In this document: positions 35,144 through 44,600 of the stretch, one piece after another
Layout: each line of letters begins with the position of its first letter
How positions within the stretch are numbered: the stretch's first letter is position 1
NCBI RefSeq assembly: GCF_003815015.1
Contig: NZ_RKRE01000002.1
Location: forward strand, 310,001 to 374,000
DNA: 64,000 nucleotides
Direction of reading: 5' to 3'
Source of the DNA: Thermodesulfitimonas autotrophica
GTDB taxonomy: Bacteria; Bacillota; Desulfotomaculia; Desulfotomaculales; Ammonificaceae
Program-made: the position numbers and the translations under genes
The notes under the pieces: model-generated
What the model was told of the DNA's origin: nothing
Database searches by the model: none
What the model saw: the letters and a program-made list of their open reading frames with translations, nothing else

Positions 35144-37501
35144 TTACCGGATGGTTACCTGTTGCTTCGCACCGTCCCACTCGGCTTTGAACCCCAAGGC
35201 CTGGGCCACAAAGCGGTAGGGGAGCATCGTCCGGCCATTGACGATCTCCGGCGCCGCATCAATGGAAACGGGCACGCCGTTAAGGAGATAGTACTTGGCA
35301 CCGAGTTTGAACTGAACCACCCGCTTACCGGCAAAAATCGTCACGGTTCTGTTGGTGCCGTCCCAGATGATCTGGTCGTCACCGATACCGGCCGCGTAAG
35401 ATAGGTAGCGTACTGGCGCATAGGTTCGGCCATTTTTGATGTAAGGCGCCACCTCCATCTCCTTCTCCTCGCTGCCGACCCGGTACTTGGTGCTACCGAT
35501 GGTGAAGACCGCCTCCGCGCGAATAGCCACCGGCGCTGGCGTCAGGCACGCCGCCAGGACACACGATAGCTTATTAAGCGACGAAGAAAAGAGGGTTTCC
35601 GTCTCGCTCAGGGCGCTGCCGCTGACCTCACAGGTGACCGGCCCCACCGGCACCGTCCGGTCCAAGGTGAGCAGGATGTTGTCCACCACCACCGTGCTGC
35701 CCGTCTGCTCGTAAGCCGCTTCCGTGGTGGTTTCCTCCTGGGCGGTTTCCTCTGTCGTAGCCTGCTCACCACCGGCCACCGGTTTCTCTACCGGAGTGGC
35801 GCTCGAGAGCTTTACCGGGATGGTAAGCGTGCGGTCGTCATCTTCCAATTTAATCCCGGTGGTATCGAGCTCCAGGTCGCCCGCCGTCACCGCCACCGTG
35901 GGCTTCGCGCTGAAGCGTACCCCGGAAGGCAGCGTGAGTTTCAAAACCGCCCTGTTCCCGGCTGCATCGCGCGCTCGCAAAGCCCCCACGACATTCTCCT
36001 GAATGGTAATCGCCCCCACCGGCTGCGCCGCCAGGCCAATCCGTACCGTGCCACCCGCCGGGGTCAAGGTCACCGGCGCCTGCACGTTCGCTACCGTTAC
36101 GCTCTGACTCAGGCCAGGTCCCTTCACCGTCACCGTCAGTTCCTCGGGAACGTAAACCGCCAGGTCCACGGTGGCGTTCTTGAAGCAGAAGACCGTCCGG
36201 CTGGTGCCGGCCTGGGAGACGGAGTAAACCAGCGTCCGCCCCTCGTCGCGCGTGCTGTGGTAAGCAAGCTGGCCGTTACCCGCCTCGCGCACCACCGTGG
36301 GCAGCCGGTTCCACTTCGCCCCTTCAGGCAAAGTGAGGCTCAGGAGCCGCCCTTGCGCCAGGTCCCCTTTCATCCCCTCGGTAACCGTAAAGTTCCCGAT
36401 CTGCTGGTTGAGCCGCCCGGCCACCACATCGAGCGTGCTCTTCGCCGCCGCGCTAAGTCCGGAGACGAGATACTTCGCCGCCGTCACCTCCGCCACCTTC
36501 TCCCCGCCGGCACCCGGGTTAGTACCGCCGTAAGTTACTTTCACGTCGCGCGCGGTAGCGAAGGGCTCGTTCGCCTTGACCGAAGCCTTGATCACCAACT
36601 GCCCGGGGCTCCCGCTGCTCGCTACGTTGATCTTTAGGTAGAGGGCGCTGCAGCCGTCCTTCTCGGTGTAAACGGCGGACTCCACACTGCCGCCCGTAAA
36701 GCCCCCCTGCGGGATGAGGGTCACGGCGTCCCAAGTGAAGCCGGGACTCAAGACAAGCTTAACCGTGTTCCCTTGCGGAAAATCGGCGGCATTCGCTTTC
36801 AGCGCCCCGGCGAAATCCTCCTTCAGGGTGATGTCGGCAATCTGCCCGCCAGCGTCACTGATCTCGGTGGCCGCAGCCGCAGTGATACTGCTCCCGCCGG
36901 CAGTAAGCAGCTTGCCTACCGTCACCGTGCCGGAAGAGAAGCCGGCGGTCGTAGGCGCGTCGAGCGTCACTTTGATATCGGAGGATTCCAGCTCCTCTGG
37001 TGTTACGGGTTTGATATAAACCTGATCCCATATAACAACCGCGGTTAAAGACGAGGTCGTTAACGGGTCCCACGCCTTTTTCACAATAAGGTTAAAACTA
37101 CCTTTGCTGAGCACGGCAATATTAAGTTCCCCGGCTTTGAGCGGCGCCTCCTGACCAAAGGCATAAACTTCGCCCGGCACAGAAGAAACGGCAAAGCCGT
37201 TGTCGTAAACCTCCACGGTTACGCTACTGACAGCAATAAGCCCAGTAGTTTTGATCCGAAACTTCTGCAACTCAATATAAGAAGGCAAGCTGATCGTCAC
37301 CCAGTCGCCGTCTTTAATGCTTCCCGCCGCACTCTCATACATCCGCAGGGTGCCGAGCTGCGTCGTAGTCTCCGGGGCTACGTTCGGACACCAAAGCGCT
37401 GAATTAGACGTGGCCGCAAAAGCAGCACTGCCAAAAGCAAAAACCGAGTAAATCCCAACTGCGAAGATTACTAGGAGCAAATGTAAACACGACTTTTTCA
37501 T
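35144..37501 (-). CDS. Large secreted protein with C-terminal stalk (copper amine oxidase N-like) domain
   Basis: A 785-residue exported protein with a clear signal peptide (about 1-30, ending near AFA). The central 600 residues are beta-rich with repeated units of the type IxxAAxxxLxVxxGxxNQQIGNFTVTE and VxLTLPxGxxW, which I cannot assign to a family. The last 110 residues match the stalk domain usual in Firmicute surface proteins: YIKNGRTYAPVRYLSYAAG, IIWDGTNRTVTI, NGRTMLPYRFVAQALGF and AEWDGAKQQVTI. It lies inside the BtuFCD-like locus, in the same direction, so it may present a ligand or metal complex at the cell surface. That role is inferred from neighbours. Confidence 0.85.
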   Translation of the reverse strand: MKKSCLHLLLVIFAVGIYSVFAFGSAAFAATSNSALWCPNVAPETTTQLGTLRMYESAAGSIKDGDWVTISLPSYIELQKFRIKTTGLIAVSSVTVEVYDNGFAVSSVPGEVYAFGQEAPLKAGELNIAVLSKGSFNLIVKKAWDPLTTSSLTAVVIWDQVYIKPVTPEELESSDIKVTLDAPTTAGFSSGTVTVGKLLTAGGSSITAAAATEISDAGGQIADITLKEDFAGALKANAADFPQGNTVKLVLSPGFTWDAVTLIPQGGFTGGSVESAVYTEKDGCSALYLKINVASSGSPGQLVIKASVKANEPFATARDVKVTYGGTNPGAGGEKVAEVTAAKYLVSGLSAAAKSTLDVVAGRLNQQIGNFTVTEGMKGDLAQGRLLSLTLPEGAKWNRLPTVVREAGNGQLAYHSTRDEGRTLVYSVSQAGTSRTVFCFKNATVDLAVYVPEELTVTVKGPGLSQSVTVANVQAPVTLTPAGGTVRIGLAAQPVGAITIQENVVGALRARDAAGNRAVLKLTLPSGVRFSAKPTVAVTAGDLELDTTGIKLEDDDRTLTIPVKLSSATPVEKPVAGGEQATTEETAQEETTTEAAYEQTGSTVVVDNILLTLDRTVPVGPVTCEVSGSALSETETLFSSSLNKLSCVLAACLTPAPVAIRAEAVFTIGSTKYRVGSEEKEMEVAPYIKNGRTYAPVRYLSYAAGIGDDQIIWDGTNRTVTIFAGKRVVQFKLGAKYYLLNGVPVSIDAAPEIVNGRTMLPYRFVAQALGFKAEWDGAKQQVTIR

Positions 37502-37531
37502 CTAAATGAAAACCCTCCCCCGTCAATTAAG

Positions 37532-37600
37532 GTTCAAAGTTAGTTCGAAGTTCGCAGTTTGCAGTTCAGTTTGCAGTTTAAAGTTCGAATTTCAAAGTTA
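37532..37600 (+). repeat. Heptameric repeat run (GTTCGAA / GTTTGCA units)
   Basis: Consecutive seven-base units such as GTTCGAA, GTTCGCA, GTTTGCA and GTTTAAA fill the gap between the first BtuF-like gene and the stalk-domain gene and end two to four bases from the btuF stop. One unit is two bases short (GTTCA), the kind of irregularity that slippage would give. Confidence 0.75.
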
Positions 37601-37603
37601 TTT

Positions 37604-38647
37604 TTACGGGTAAACATAGGCCCCCTTAAGCTCCAGCCCGTGAAACTTTTTAAGCATCTCTTTGTGAATCGCCGCCGGGTTCACATCCTTGAAGAGCTGC
37701 GGGTAGAGCCACTTCGCCATGTAGGCCATCCCCACAATCGCCCGCGGCCCGGTGAAGATCTCGCTCGAAAGCATATAAACCTTCCCCTGGCGCACCGCCG
37801 CGATCCTGCTCCAGCCGGGGCGGCGCATCATTTCGGCGCGTTTTTTGGCCATCGCGTCCGGCTTTTCGCCGTAACCGGAGGTAATCGAGCTGCCACAAGC
37901 CTTGATGATTACATCCGGGTTCTGCGCCAATAACCACTCGGGGCTGATCTTCGGGTAGGGCACCCGCAGCCCAGCGCCGATGTTTCGCGCCCCGACGCCG
38001 TCTAGAAGCTCGGCGCCGCCAGAGCCCGGGCCGCTTAGCGTGTAGTCGGTGTACTGCTCCAGGTAAACGCGCGGCCGCCTATTCACCGGAATCTTCTTCA
38101 CCCGGTCCGCGAATAGCTTGCGGTACTTTTCGAAGTAGGCGATATAGGCCGCCGCCTCCTTCTGGCGGTTGAGGATCACCCCCAGCGTCCGGATATCTTC
38201 CGCCATCGTCTTGATCTTGTAGCAGTCAAGCAGCACCACCGGTACGCCGGCCCGCTCGAGCTGCGCGATGATTTCGGGCTTCAAAAACTTCCCGTAGCCG
38301 AAGACCACGTCGGGCTTGAGCGCCAGGATCTTCTCCACGCTCGGGGTGAAGGATTTGCCCACATCCTGCGCCTTTTTGAGCCGTGAAGTGAAAAACTTAT
38401 CCTGCAGCGTGTAGCTTGAAGCCCCGACGATTTTACCCGCGTCACCCAAGGCGCAGATGAGCTCCGCCACGTCGCCGTTTACCTCCACAATTCGCTGCGG
38501 CGGGCAGGGGACGCGCACTGTACGGCCCATGGAGTCTTTAATGGTAATCTTTTTAGCTGCTTCCGCCGGCGTCCGGGAACCCATAAGCGTTCCCAGGACC
38601 ACCACCAGAAGCGTCACGAGCAAAGCCACCGGCCACCGTAAACGCAA
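37604..38647 (-). CDS. BtuF/FepB-like ABC substrate-binding protein 1
   Basis: A 347-residue binding protein of the helical-backbone class. Signal peptide at the N-terminus without a lipobox, then ITIKDSMGRTVRVPCPPQRIVEV, VEKILALKPDVVFGYG, LLDCYKIKTM and a C-terminal domain ending FHGLELKGAYVYP. The TTG at 38647 is chosen because AGGAGGTGA precedes it by five bases; the GTG at 38656 would lie inside that site. It is about one third identical by eye to the second copy at 39888. Ligands of the class are cobalamin, heme and metal chelates; the chelatase context favours a metal or tetrapyrrole. Confidence 0.9.
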   Translation of the reverse strand: MRLRWPVALLVTLLVVVLGTLMGSRTPAEAAKKITIKDSMGRTVRVPCPPQRIVEVNGDVAELICALGDAGKIVGASSYTLQDKFFTSRLKKAQDVGKSFTPSVEKILALKPDVVFGYGKFLKPEIIAQLERAGVPVVLLDCYKIKTMAEDIRTLGVILNRQKEAAAYIAYFEKYRKLFADRVKKIPVNRRPRVYLEQYTDYTLSGPGSGGAELLDGVGARNIGAGLRVPYPKISPEWLLAQNPDVIIKACGSSITSGYGEKPDAMAKKRAEMMRRPGWSRIAAVRQGKVYMLSSEIFTGPRAIVGMAYMAKWLYPQLFKDVNPAAIHKEMLKKFHGLELKGAYVYP

Positions 38648-38754
38648 CCGCCTCACCTCCTAAAACTCGCGCGCTTTCAAAATCTCCCTCTCTAACCCCC
38701 TGCCCGGTCATTCCCACCTCCTTAACATAGACGCCAAACTCCTTTGTGTTCCTT

Positions 38755-38792
38755 GCTTCCTTCCAACCTCCAACCTCTAACCTCTAACCTCC
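38755..38792 (-). repeat. Heptameric repeat run GGAGGTT/AGAGGTT
   Basis: On the minus strand the units GGAGGTT, AGAGGTT, AGAGGTT, GGAGGTT and GGAAGG begin five bases after the btuC stop codon. They are the same sequence family as the run at the end of chlD. The rest of the 149-base gap to the next start contains nothing that I recognise. Confidence 0.75.
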
Positions 38793-38796
38793 ATTC

Positions 38797-39909
38797 TCAC
38801 CCCCACCACTGCCGCCGCTTTTTAATCAGTAGGTAGATGAAGAAAGGTGAACCCATCAGGCTGGTCACAATCCCCACCGGCAGCTCTGTCGGCGCAATAA
38901 CCGTCCGCGCCAGGGTATCGGCCAGCAACAGCAGCACCGCCCCGACGAGGCAGGAGCAAGGAATCAGGAAGCGGTTGTCGCTGCCCACCAGCATCCGGCA
39001 GATATGCGGCCCGATGAGGCAGATAAAGCCGATGATGCCGGTAAAGGCAACGGTGGCCGAGGCGACGAGGGTGGCCAGCGTCAGGGTGACGACCCGCAGC
39101 CGGCCTACTTTGATCCCGAGGCTCGCGGCCACCTCCTCCCCCGCACCGAGCACGTTGAGGTCCCAGGCGTAAAAACAGAGCCCGGCCAGTGAGAGAAAGA
39201 CCACCGGCGTCAGGAGCGCCACCGTCTGCCAGTCGGCGCCCCAGAAGCCGCCCATCAGCCAGACGACGAGCTCCTTCAGGGCGTCGTTGTTAGAAACATA
39301 TTTTAGGAGGGAGACCCCGGCCTGAAAAAGATAGCCGATCGCCACCCCGCCTAAGACCAGCGTCTCCGGCGCCATCCCCTTGAAGCGCGCGAGCCCGAAA
39401 GCCAAAAGCGTGGTCAAGCCCCCAAAGAAGAAAGCGTTGGTAACGATAAGCCAGCGCGAGACGTCGAGGTAGTTCCCGCCTACCAGGCCCGTCCCGAGGA
39501 CAATCGCCAGCGCCGCACCGAAGGCCGCGCCGCTCGAGAGCCCCATCGTGTAGGGCGAAACCAAGGGGTTTCTGAGTACCCCTTGCATCACCGCCCCGGC
39601 CCCGGCTAGGCTCATCCCGGTGATGGTGGCCAAGACGATGCGGGGCAGCCGGATCTCCCAGACCACCGTCCGGGCGAGTTCCCCAACCGGCGCGGTTTTA
39701 ACCCCGAGGTGGCCCAGGATCACCCGCCAGACATCCCCCACGCTCACCCCGGCCGCCCCCACCGCCGTGCTCACCAGCGCGATGAGCAGGGTGAGGCCGA
39801 GCAGGAGCGCTGCGAGCAGGAGTTTGCGCCCGGTGTGGCGCACGTAGGCGCTTCTTACCGCGTCAAACTCTGCGGCCAGTCCCCGCGCTACCTCTGCGGG
39901 TAAACCCAT
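38797..39909 (-). CDS. BtuC/FecCD-family ABC importer permease
   Basis: A 370-residue permease with about ten membrane segments. WEIRLPRIVLATITGMSLAGAGAVMQGVLRNPLVSPYTMGLSSGAAFGAA is the strongly conserved FecCD region, and GFICLIGPHICRMLVG and the C-terminal ELPVGIVTSLMGSPFFIYLLI are also typical. It overlaps the second BtuF-like gene by 22 bases. It forms the membrane channel for the BtuD-like ATPase and the two binding proteins. Confidence 0.94.
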   Translation of the reverse strand: MGLPAEVARGLAAEFDAVRSAYVRHTGRKLLLAALLLGLTLLIALVSTAVGAAGVSVGDVWRVILGHLGVKTAPVGELARTVVWEIRLPRIVLATITGMSLAGAGAVMQGVLRNPLVSPYTMGLSSGAAFGAALAIVLGTGLVGGNYLDVSRWLIVTNAFFFGGLTTLLAFGLARFKGMAPETLVLGGVAIGYLFQAGVSLLKYVSNNDALKELVVWLMGGFWGADWQTVALLTPVVFLSLAGLCFYAWDLNVLGAGEEVAASLGIKVGRLRVVTLTLATLVASATVAFTGIIGFICLIGPHICRMLVGSDNRFLIPCSCLVGAVLLLLADTLARTVIAPTELPVGIVTSLMGSPFFIYLLIKKRRQWWG

Positions 39910-40970
39910 ACGCCTCTAAGCTCCTCCCCGTAGAACTTCTTGAGCATCTCCCGGTGGACCGCCTCCGGGTTCACGTCCCGGAAAAGCTCCGGGTGCAGCC
40001 ACTTGGCGACGTAGTATTCGCCCGCCGCGCCGCGGGGGGCGCAGGAAATCTTGGCGCTGATGAGATAAACCCGCCCGTGCCGCACCGCGTTGGTGTTCCG
40101 CAGCGCCGGCCGCTGCATGATCTGCTGCCGGATCTCTGCGAGTTTCTTGACGTCTCCTTCCCAGCCGCATTCCGGCGCCGAAACGTACTTGATGATGACG
40201 TCCGGGTTCTTTGCCGCCACCCATTCGGGGCTCACCTTCGGGTAGGCGATCCCCCGGTCGGCGGCGATGTTAATCCCGCCCGCCCAGTCGATAAGCGGTT
40301 GCGCGCCGGAGCCGGGGCCGTGGGTGCTCCAGTCCCCCAGCCCGGATTCCCAATAGACCTTCGGCTTCTGGCGGGAAGCAAGCTTCTTCGTTCGTTCCTG
40401 CACCGTCCGCCAGTGTTTCTCGATGTAGCCCGCGTAAGCGTTGGCGCGGCTCCGGCAGTTAAAAACGAGACCTAACGTCCGGATCTCCGTCGGGATAAGC
40501 GTCGTCTTGTAGCCGTAGATCTTCAGGCAGGGGATGCCCGCCCGCTCTAATTGCGTCCGCAGCCGCGGGTCAAGAAAACCCTCGATCACCAGATCAGGCT
40601 TGAGCGCCAAGATTTTTTCAATATCCGGCGTATTTGACCGGCCGACCGAAGGCAACCGGTTAACGTAGGCCGGCCACCGCTCCTTATTCCGGGTCCAGTC
40701 GTCCACCGCCACCACCGTCTTCTCCACCCCCAGCGCCTTCAGCATCTCGGCCGGGTAGCCGCCCAGCACCACCACCCGCTTCGGTGAGCAAGGCACCCGT
40801 ACCGCGTGCTTCTCGATCTTCCCGGCCGGGGTGACGAAATACTCGGTGACGGTGATCCGCTTCTGCGGTGCCGCCCAGCACTCAGCAAGCTGGGTGCTGG
40901 ACAGAAGCGCCCCAGCTAACAGCGCCGCCAACAGGAAAACTATCCCTACAAATCGCCCCAAAAGCCGCAA
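39888..40970 (-). CDS. BtuF/FepB-like ABC substrate-binding protein 2
   Basis: A 360-residue paralogue of the binding protein at 37604-38647 with a signal peptide, VRVPCSPKRVVVLGGYPAEMLKALG, IEKILALKPDLVIEGF, GPGSGAQPLIDWAGG and a nearly identical end (EEVHREMLKKFYGEELRGVWVYP-like). The start is a TTG after GGAGGGGTTCTT. Two binding proteins for one permease suggest either two ligands or two affinities. A small inverted repeat CCAGCAC/GTGCTGG falls in the codons after the signal peptide. Confidence 0.9.
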   Translation of the reverse strand: MRLLGRFVGIVFLLAALLAGALLSSTQLAECWAAPQKRITVTEYFVTPAGKIEKHAVRVPCSPKRVVVLGGYPAEMLKALGVEKTVVAVDDWTRNKERWPAYVNRLPSVGRSNTPDIEKILALKPDLVIEGFLDPRLRTQLERAGIPCLKIYGYKTTLIPTEIRTLGLVFNCRSRANAYAGYIEKHWRTVQERTKKLASRQKPKVYWESGLGDWSTHGPGSGAQPLIDWAGGINIAADRGIAYPKVSPEWVAAKNPDVIIKYVSAPECGWEGDVKKLAEIRQQIMQRPALRNTNAVRHGRVYLISAKISCAPRGAAGEYYVAKWLHPELFRDVNPEAVHREMLKKFYGEELRGVWVYPQR

Positions 40971-40982
40971 AAGAACCCCTCC

Positions 40983-41681
40983 TCACGCTAATCCTTGGTT
41001 TTCTCCGGCACCGCCGCAACGGAGTGCCGCTTCGGCGGGACAGAAGGTGCAGGTCGCCACGTGCCGCCGGCTGCCCGCATCCGTATGCTCGGCCAAAACT
41101 ATCCAGTTAACGCCCCAGGGAGAAAAGATCATGCTCTCGGTCTTTTTGCCGTCAAGCTGCCAGTAGCACCAATTCCGCCCGTCGAGGAAAAGCTGCCCTA
41201 CCCCATCCGTGAAGCGGGAAAACTTTTCCCCTCGCCACAAACCGGGGAAAATGGTCGCCGGGGCCTTTGAAAGCCGCTCCCCGTTGAACCGCAGCTCCAA
41301 GCAGACCGGCCAGTCGAGGTAGCTACCCTCGTGCCAGACCGGACTAACCGTTAGTCCCGCGTCCGCCGGTGCCGGCAGGACGTTGCGCTCCTTTTCCACG
41401 CAAAAGTAAGCCCGCGCGGAAAAATTAACGTCCCCCGTTATCGCCGCCGCCACCGTGTACACCCCCGGCTCACCGGGGAGAAACTCCACCGCGGCCACCT
41501 CGCTGCCGCCCCCCGGAGTCACCTGTAGCTCCCGAAGCACTCCCGAGGGGTTGACCGCCCAGAGCTTAAAGCGCCGCTCCCCCGCCTCCGCCGGCAAATC
41601 CGCGAACCCCCGGGCAAAAATACCGACCTTAACTACCTCACCAACACGGTACCAGCCTTTCGGCAGCTCCAGCCAGAGCAT
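40983..41681 (-). CDS. DUF4198-like beta-rich protein in the chelatase locus
   Basis: A 232-residue protein beginning MLWLELPKGWYRVGE and built of two Ig-like halves (KWAVNPSGVLRELQVTPG, PGVYTVAAAITGDVNFSARAYF; then VCLELRFNGERL and GVGQLFLDGRNWCYWQL). The pattern resembles DUF4198/NikM-like proteins and, distantly, the protein at 19253. The ATG at 41681 follows AGGAGGTGGCAGGG and is favoured over the GTG at 41690. No signal peptide is visible. It sits between cobN and btuF2 with gaps of about 12 bases, so it is in the same operon. CTFC and other Cys near the end might bind metal. Confidence 0.6.
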   Translation of the reverse strand: MLWLELPKGWYRVGEVVKVGIFARGFADLPAEAGERRFKLWAVNPSGVLRELQVTPGGGSEVAAVEFLPGEPGVYTVAAAITGDVNFSARAYFCVEKERNVLPAPADAGLTVSPVWHEGSYLDWPVCLELRFNGERLSKAPATIFPGLWRGEKFSRFTDGVGQLFLDGRNWCYWQLDGKKTESMIFSPWGVNWIVLAEHTDAGSRRHVATCTFCPAEAALRCGGAGENQGLA

Positions 41682-41693
41682 CCCTGCCACCTC

Positions 41694-44600
41694 CTACTCC
41701 CCTAACTTCGCCCTGATCTCCCGCATCTTCGCGCCCCAGTCGGCCACCTCTTCGGCGGTCAGGATGTCGATGGCGCCGCCCTGGAAGTCGCCCTTTACGT
41801 CACCCATCTTTTCCTCCAGCCACCCCTCGATCTCGAGGTAGGTCTCCTTGAGCCCTTCCAGCACCTCCGGGTCAGCATTCCAGAGGCCCCGCTCCGCCGC
41901 CTCCAGGAGGCGCCGCGCAATCTCCTCTAACGCCCAGGGGTTATGTTCCTCGAAGAACTTGCGGTTTTCTTCGTTAAGCACAAAGGTCCGCGTGATCGCG
42001 TCGAAGATCCAGTCGTCCACCTCCTGCGTCGCCGCCTCCCAGCCGTAAACGCGCCCGATCCGCTTGGAGATGTCCCCGGCGCCCTTGTAGCCGTGGCGCT
42101 TCTGCCCCTCGATCCACTTGGGGTTCAAAAGCTTCGTCCGCACCACCCGCCGGATCTCGTCGGCCAGCGTCCGGACCTCGACGTGTTCCGGCTCCCGGGT
42201 GTCGCCGTAGTAGGTGCGGACCTCCTTGCCCGAGGCTACCCGGGCCGCCGCGGTCATCCCGCCGTGGGTGCCGAAATAGCAGCAGCAGCCGAAGAGGTCG
42301 TACTCGTCGGAAACCACCTTGTTGTAGGTCACATCCACCGTCTTCAGGTTCGCCTGGAGCTGCTTAAAGGCTTCCTGCCCGAAGACCCCCTTCCCGTAGG
42401 CGTAGCCGTTCCAGTAGACGAAGACGTCGGCTAAGTCCTTCTCGTCCTTCCAGGCCGAGGCGTAAACCGCCAAGTTCACCCCGGCCATGTAGGTCCCGGG
42501 CTTCGAAGCGAAGATGCGTAAAGTCGCCTCCCGCCAGGCCGCCGCATCCGCCGCCCCGTCAAGTTGGGCGAGGGTGTGCTTGCGGACAAAATTCATTTCC
42601 AGCGGCTCGTCGAGCGCGGCCACCATTTGTACCGCCTCGTCCAAAAGCTCGATGCAGTTCGGGAAATTGTCGCGCGTGATGCCGCTTACCCGCACCGTTA
42701 CGTCAACCCGCGGCCGCCCGAGCTCCGCCAGCGGGATTACCTCGATCCCCGCTACACGCCCGTTCGGTAGCCACTTCGGCCGGCAGCCCAGCAGATAGAG
42801 CATCTGGGCCAGGCCCTCGCCGTCCGCCCACATGATGTCGTTGCACATCCAGTAGATGGCGATATTCTCCGGGTAGCGCCCCTCTTCGGTGAGATGTTTG
42901 AGGAGCACCTTTTCCGCCAGCCGCTTCCCCACCTCCCAGGCCGCCTTGGTTGGCACCCGGTGGGGGTCCAGGGAGTAAAAGTTCCGGCCGGTAGGTAAAA
43001 CGTCGTCCCGCCCGCGGGTGATTAAGCCCGATGGGCCGGCGGGAATATAGCGGCCCGCAAAGCCCGCAAGCAGCGCCTCCATTTCGCGGGAAGCCTCCAC
43101 CCGCGCGTTGAGGTCCAGTACCCGCGGCAGAAGCGAGTTCAGCGCGTCAAGGTGCTCCGGCGCCGATAGATTTTCGCCCAGCACCGCTGCCGCCTCTTCG
43201 TGCGTCACGGCCCGCCCTTTAAGCAGCAAGCCGACAAAGGCCTTCCCTGCCCGGTCAATCTCCTCCAAAAGCGCGCCGTAGGATTTGCCGTGGCGGAGCG
43301 AAACTTTTTCCGGCGCGGACAGAAGCTCGCCAAGCTCGAGCCCCATCAGCCGTGCCACCGCTTTCCGCAAGGAAACCGGCTCCCCCGCGTCAAAGCGCAG
43401 GATGGCGTTCAAAAAATCGAGCCGGCGCTCCCCCTGCGGCAGCTCCCCGAAGATGTGCTGCCCGTCCTGGATCTGGGTGTTCCGGATGACGGAAAGGACC
43501 GCGTGCGCCTTCTCTTTTATCTGGACGAAATTCTCGTGACCGCCTTCTACCGGAATCTGCTTGTCGAGGTTCGCCTTCTTGATTGCTTCGATGATCAGGT
43601 GCTCTAAGGTGTGCGCCCGCGCCGGGTCGGCCAAGCGCGCTTTTTCGTATTCCTCGAGGTACTGGTCGAGTTCGGCCAACTCGTCGTAGAGCCCGCCTTG
43701 CGTCAAGACCGTCTGCATGTGGTCCACCAAGGTCGCGTAGCTCCGCCGCTTAGCGATCGTCCCCTCCGGCGGGTTGTCAGCGTTGTAGATGTAAAGGTGT
43801 GGCACCGTCCCGATGCCTAAGTCCGGGTAGCAGTCCCCGGAGAGACCCACGCCCTTGCCGGGCAAAAACTCTAAGTTCCCGTGCGTGCCCACGTGGACAA
43901 TTACGTCCGCGCCAAACTCCCGCTCCAGCCACCGGTAAGTAGCTAAGTACTGGTGCGGCGGCGGGATATCGGGGTCGTGCAGGATCTTACAGACCCGCCC
44001 GTCGCAGCGCGCCCCGGCGCAGCCCCGCTTCGGCTGCACGCAGACCACCGCGTTGCCGTAGCGCACGCCGGTGATGATGATCTTCCCGTCGTGAACCATC
44101 GCCGCCGGCACGCCGTTTTTTGCCTCGCCCGGAGGGTTCCCCCAAGCCTCGGTCAAACGCGCCTTCACGCGGTCGGAAAGGGTATCGAACCACGCCCGGT
44201 ATTCTTCAACCGGCATCAGCTTTAAAGCCCCGCCTTTAGCCACGATCTCCTCCGCCGTCGTCCAGCGGAACTCCGAAATCGCCTTCCGCGCCATAATCGT
44301 GTCGATCAGCTCTTTGCCGCCCGCCGGCGCTTCAACCTGATAACCCTCTTCCCGCAGCCGTTGTAAGATCCGCGCCACGCTCTCCAGGCTATCAAGGTGC
44401 GCCGCGCCACCAACGGTGGCCTCCACCGAAGCGCAGGGGTTGTTGTGCAGGATAAAGGCGACGCGTCGCTCGGCCACCGGCTTCTGGCGCAGCCGCACCC
44501 AGGCCGCCACCCGGGCGGCGATGCGCGCGACCCGCTCCGGCACTGGCGTCCGGATCTCCAAGTCCCCCTCCCGCCGCGCCGCACCTAAGAAAACGGGCTC

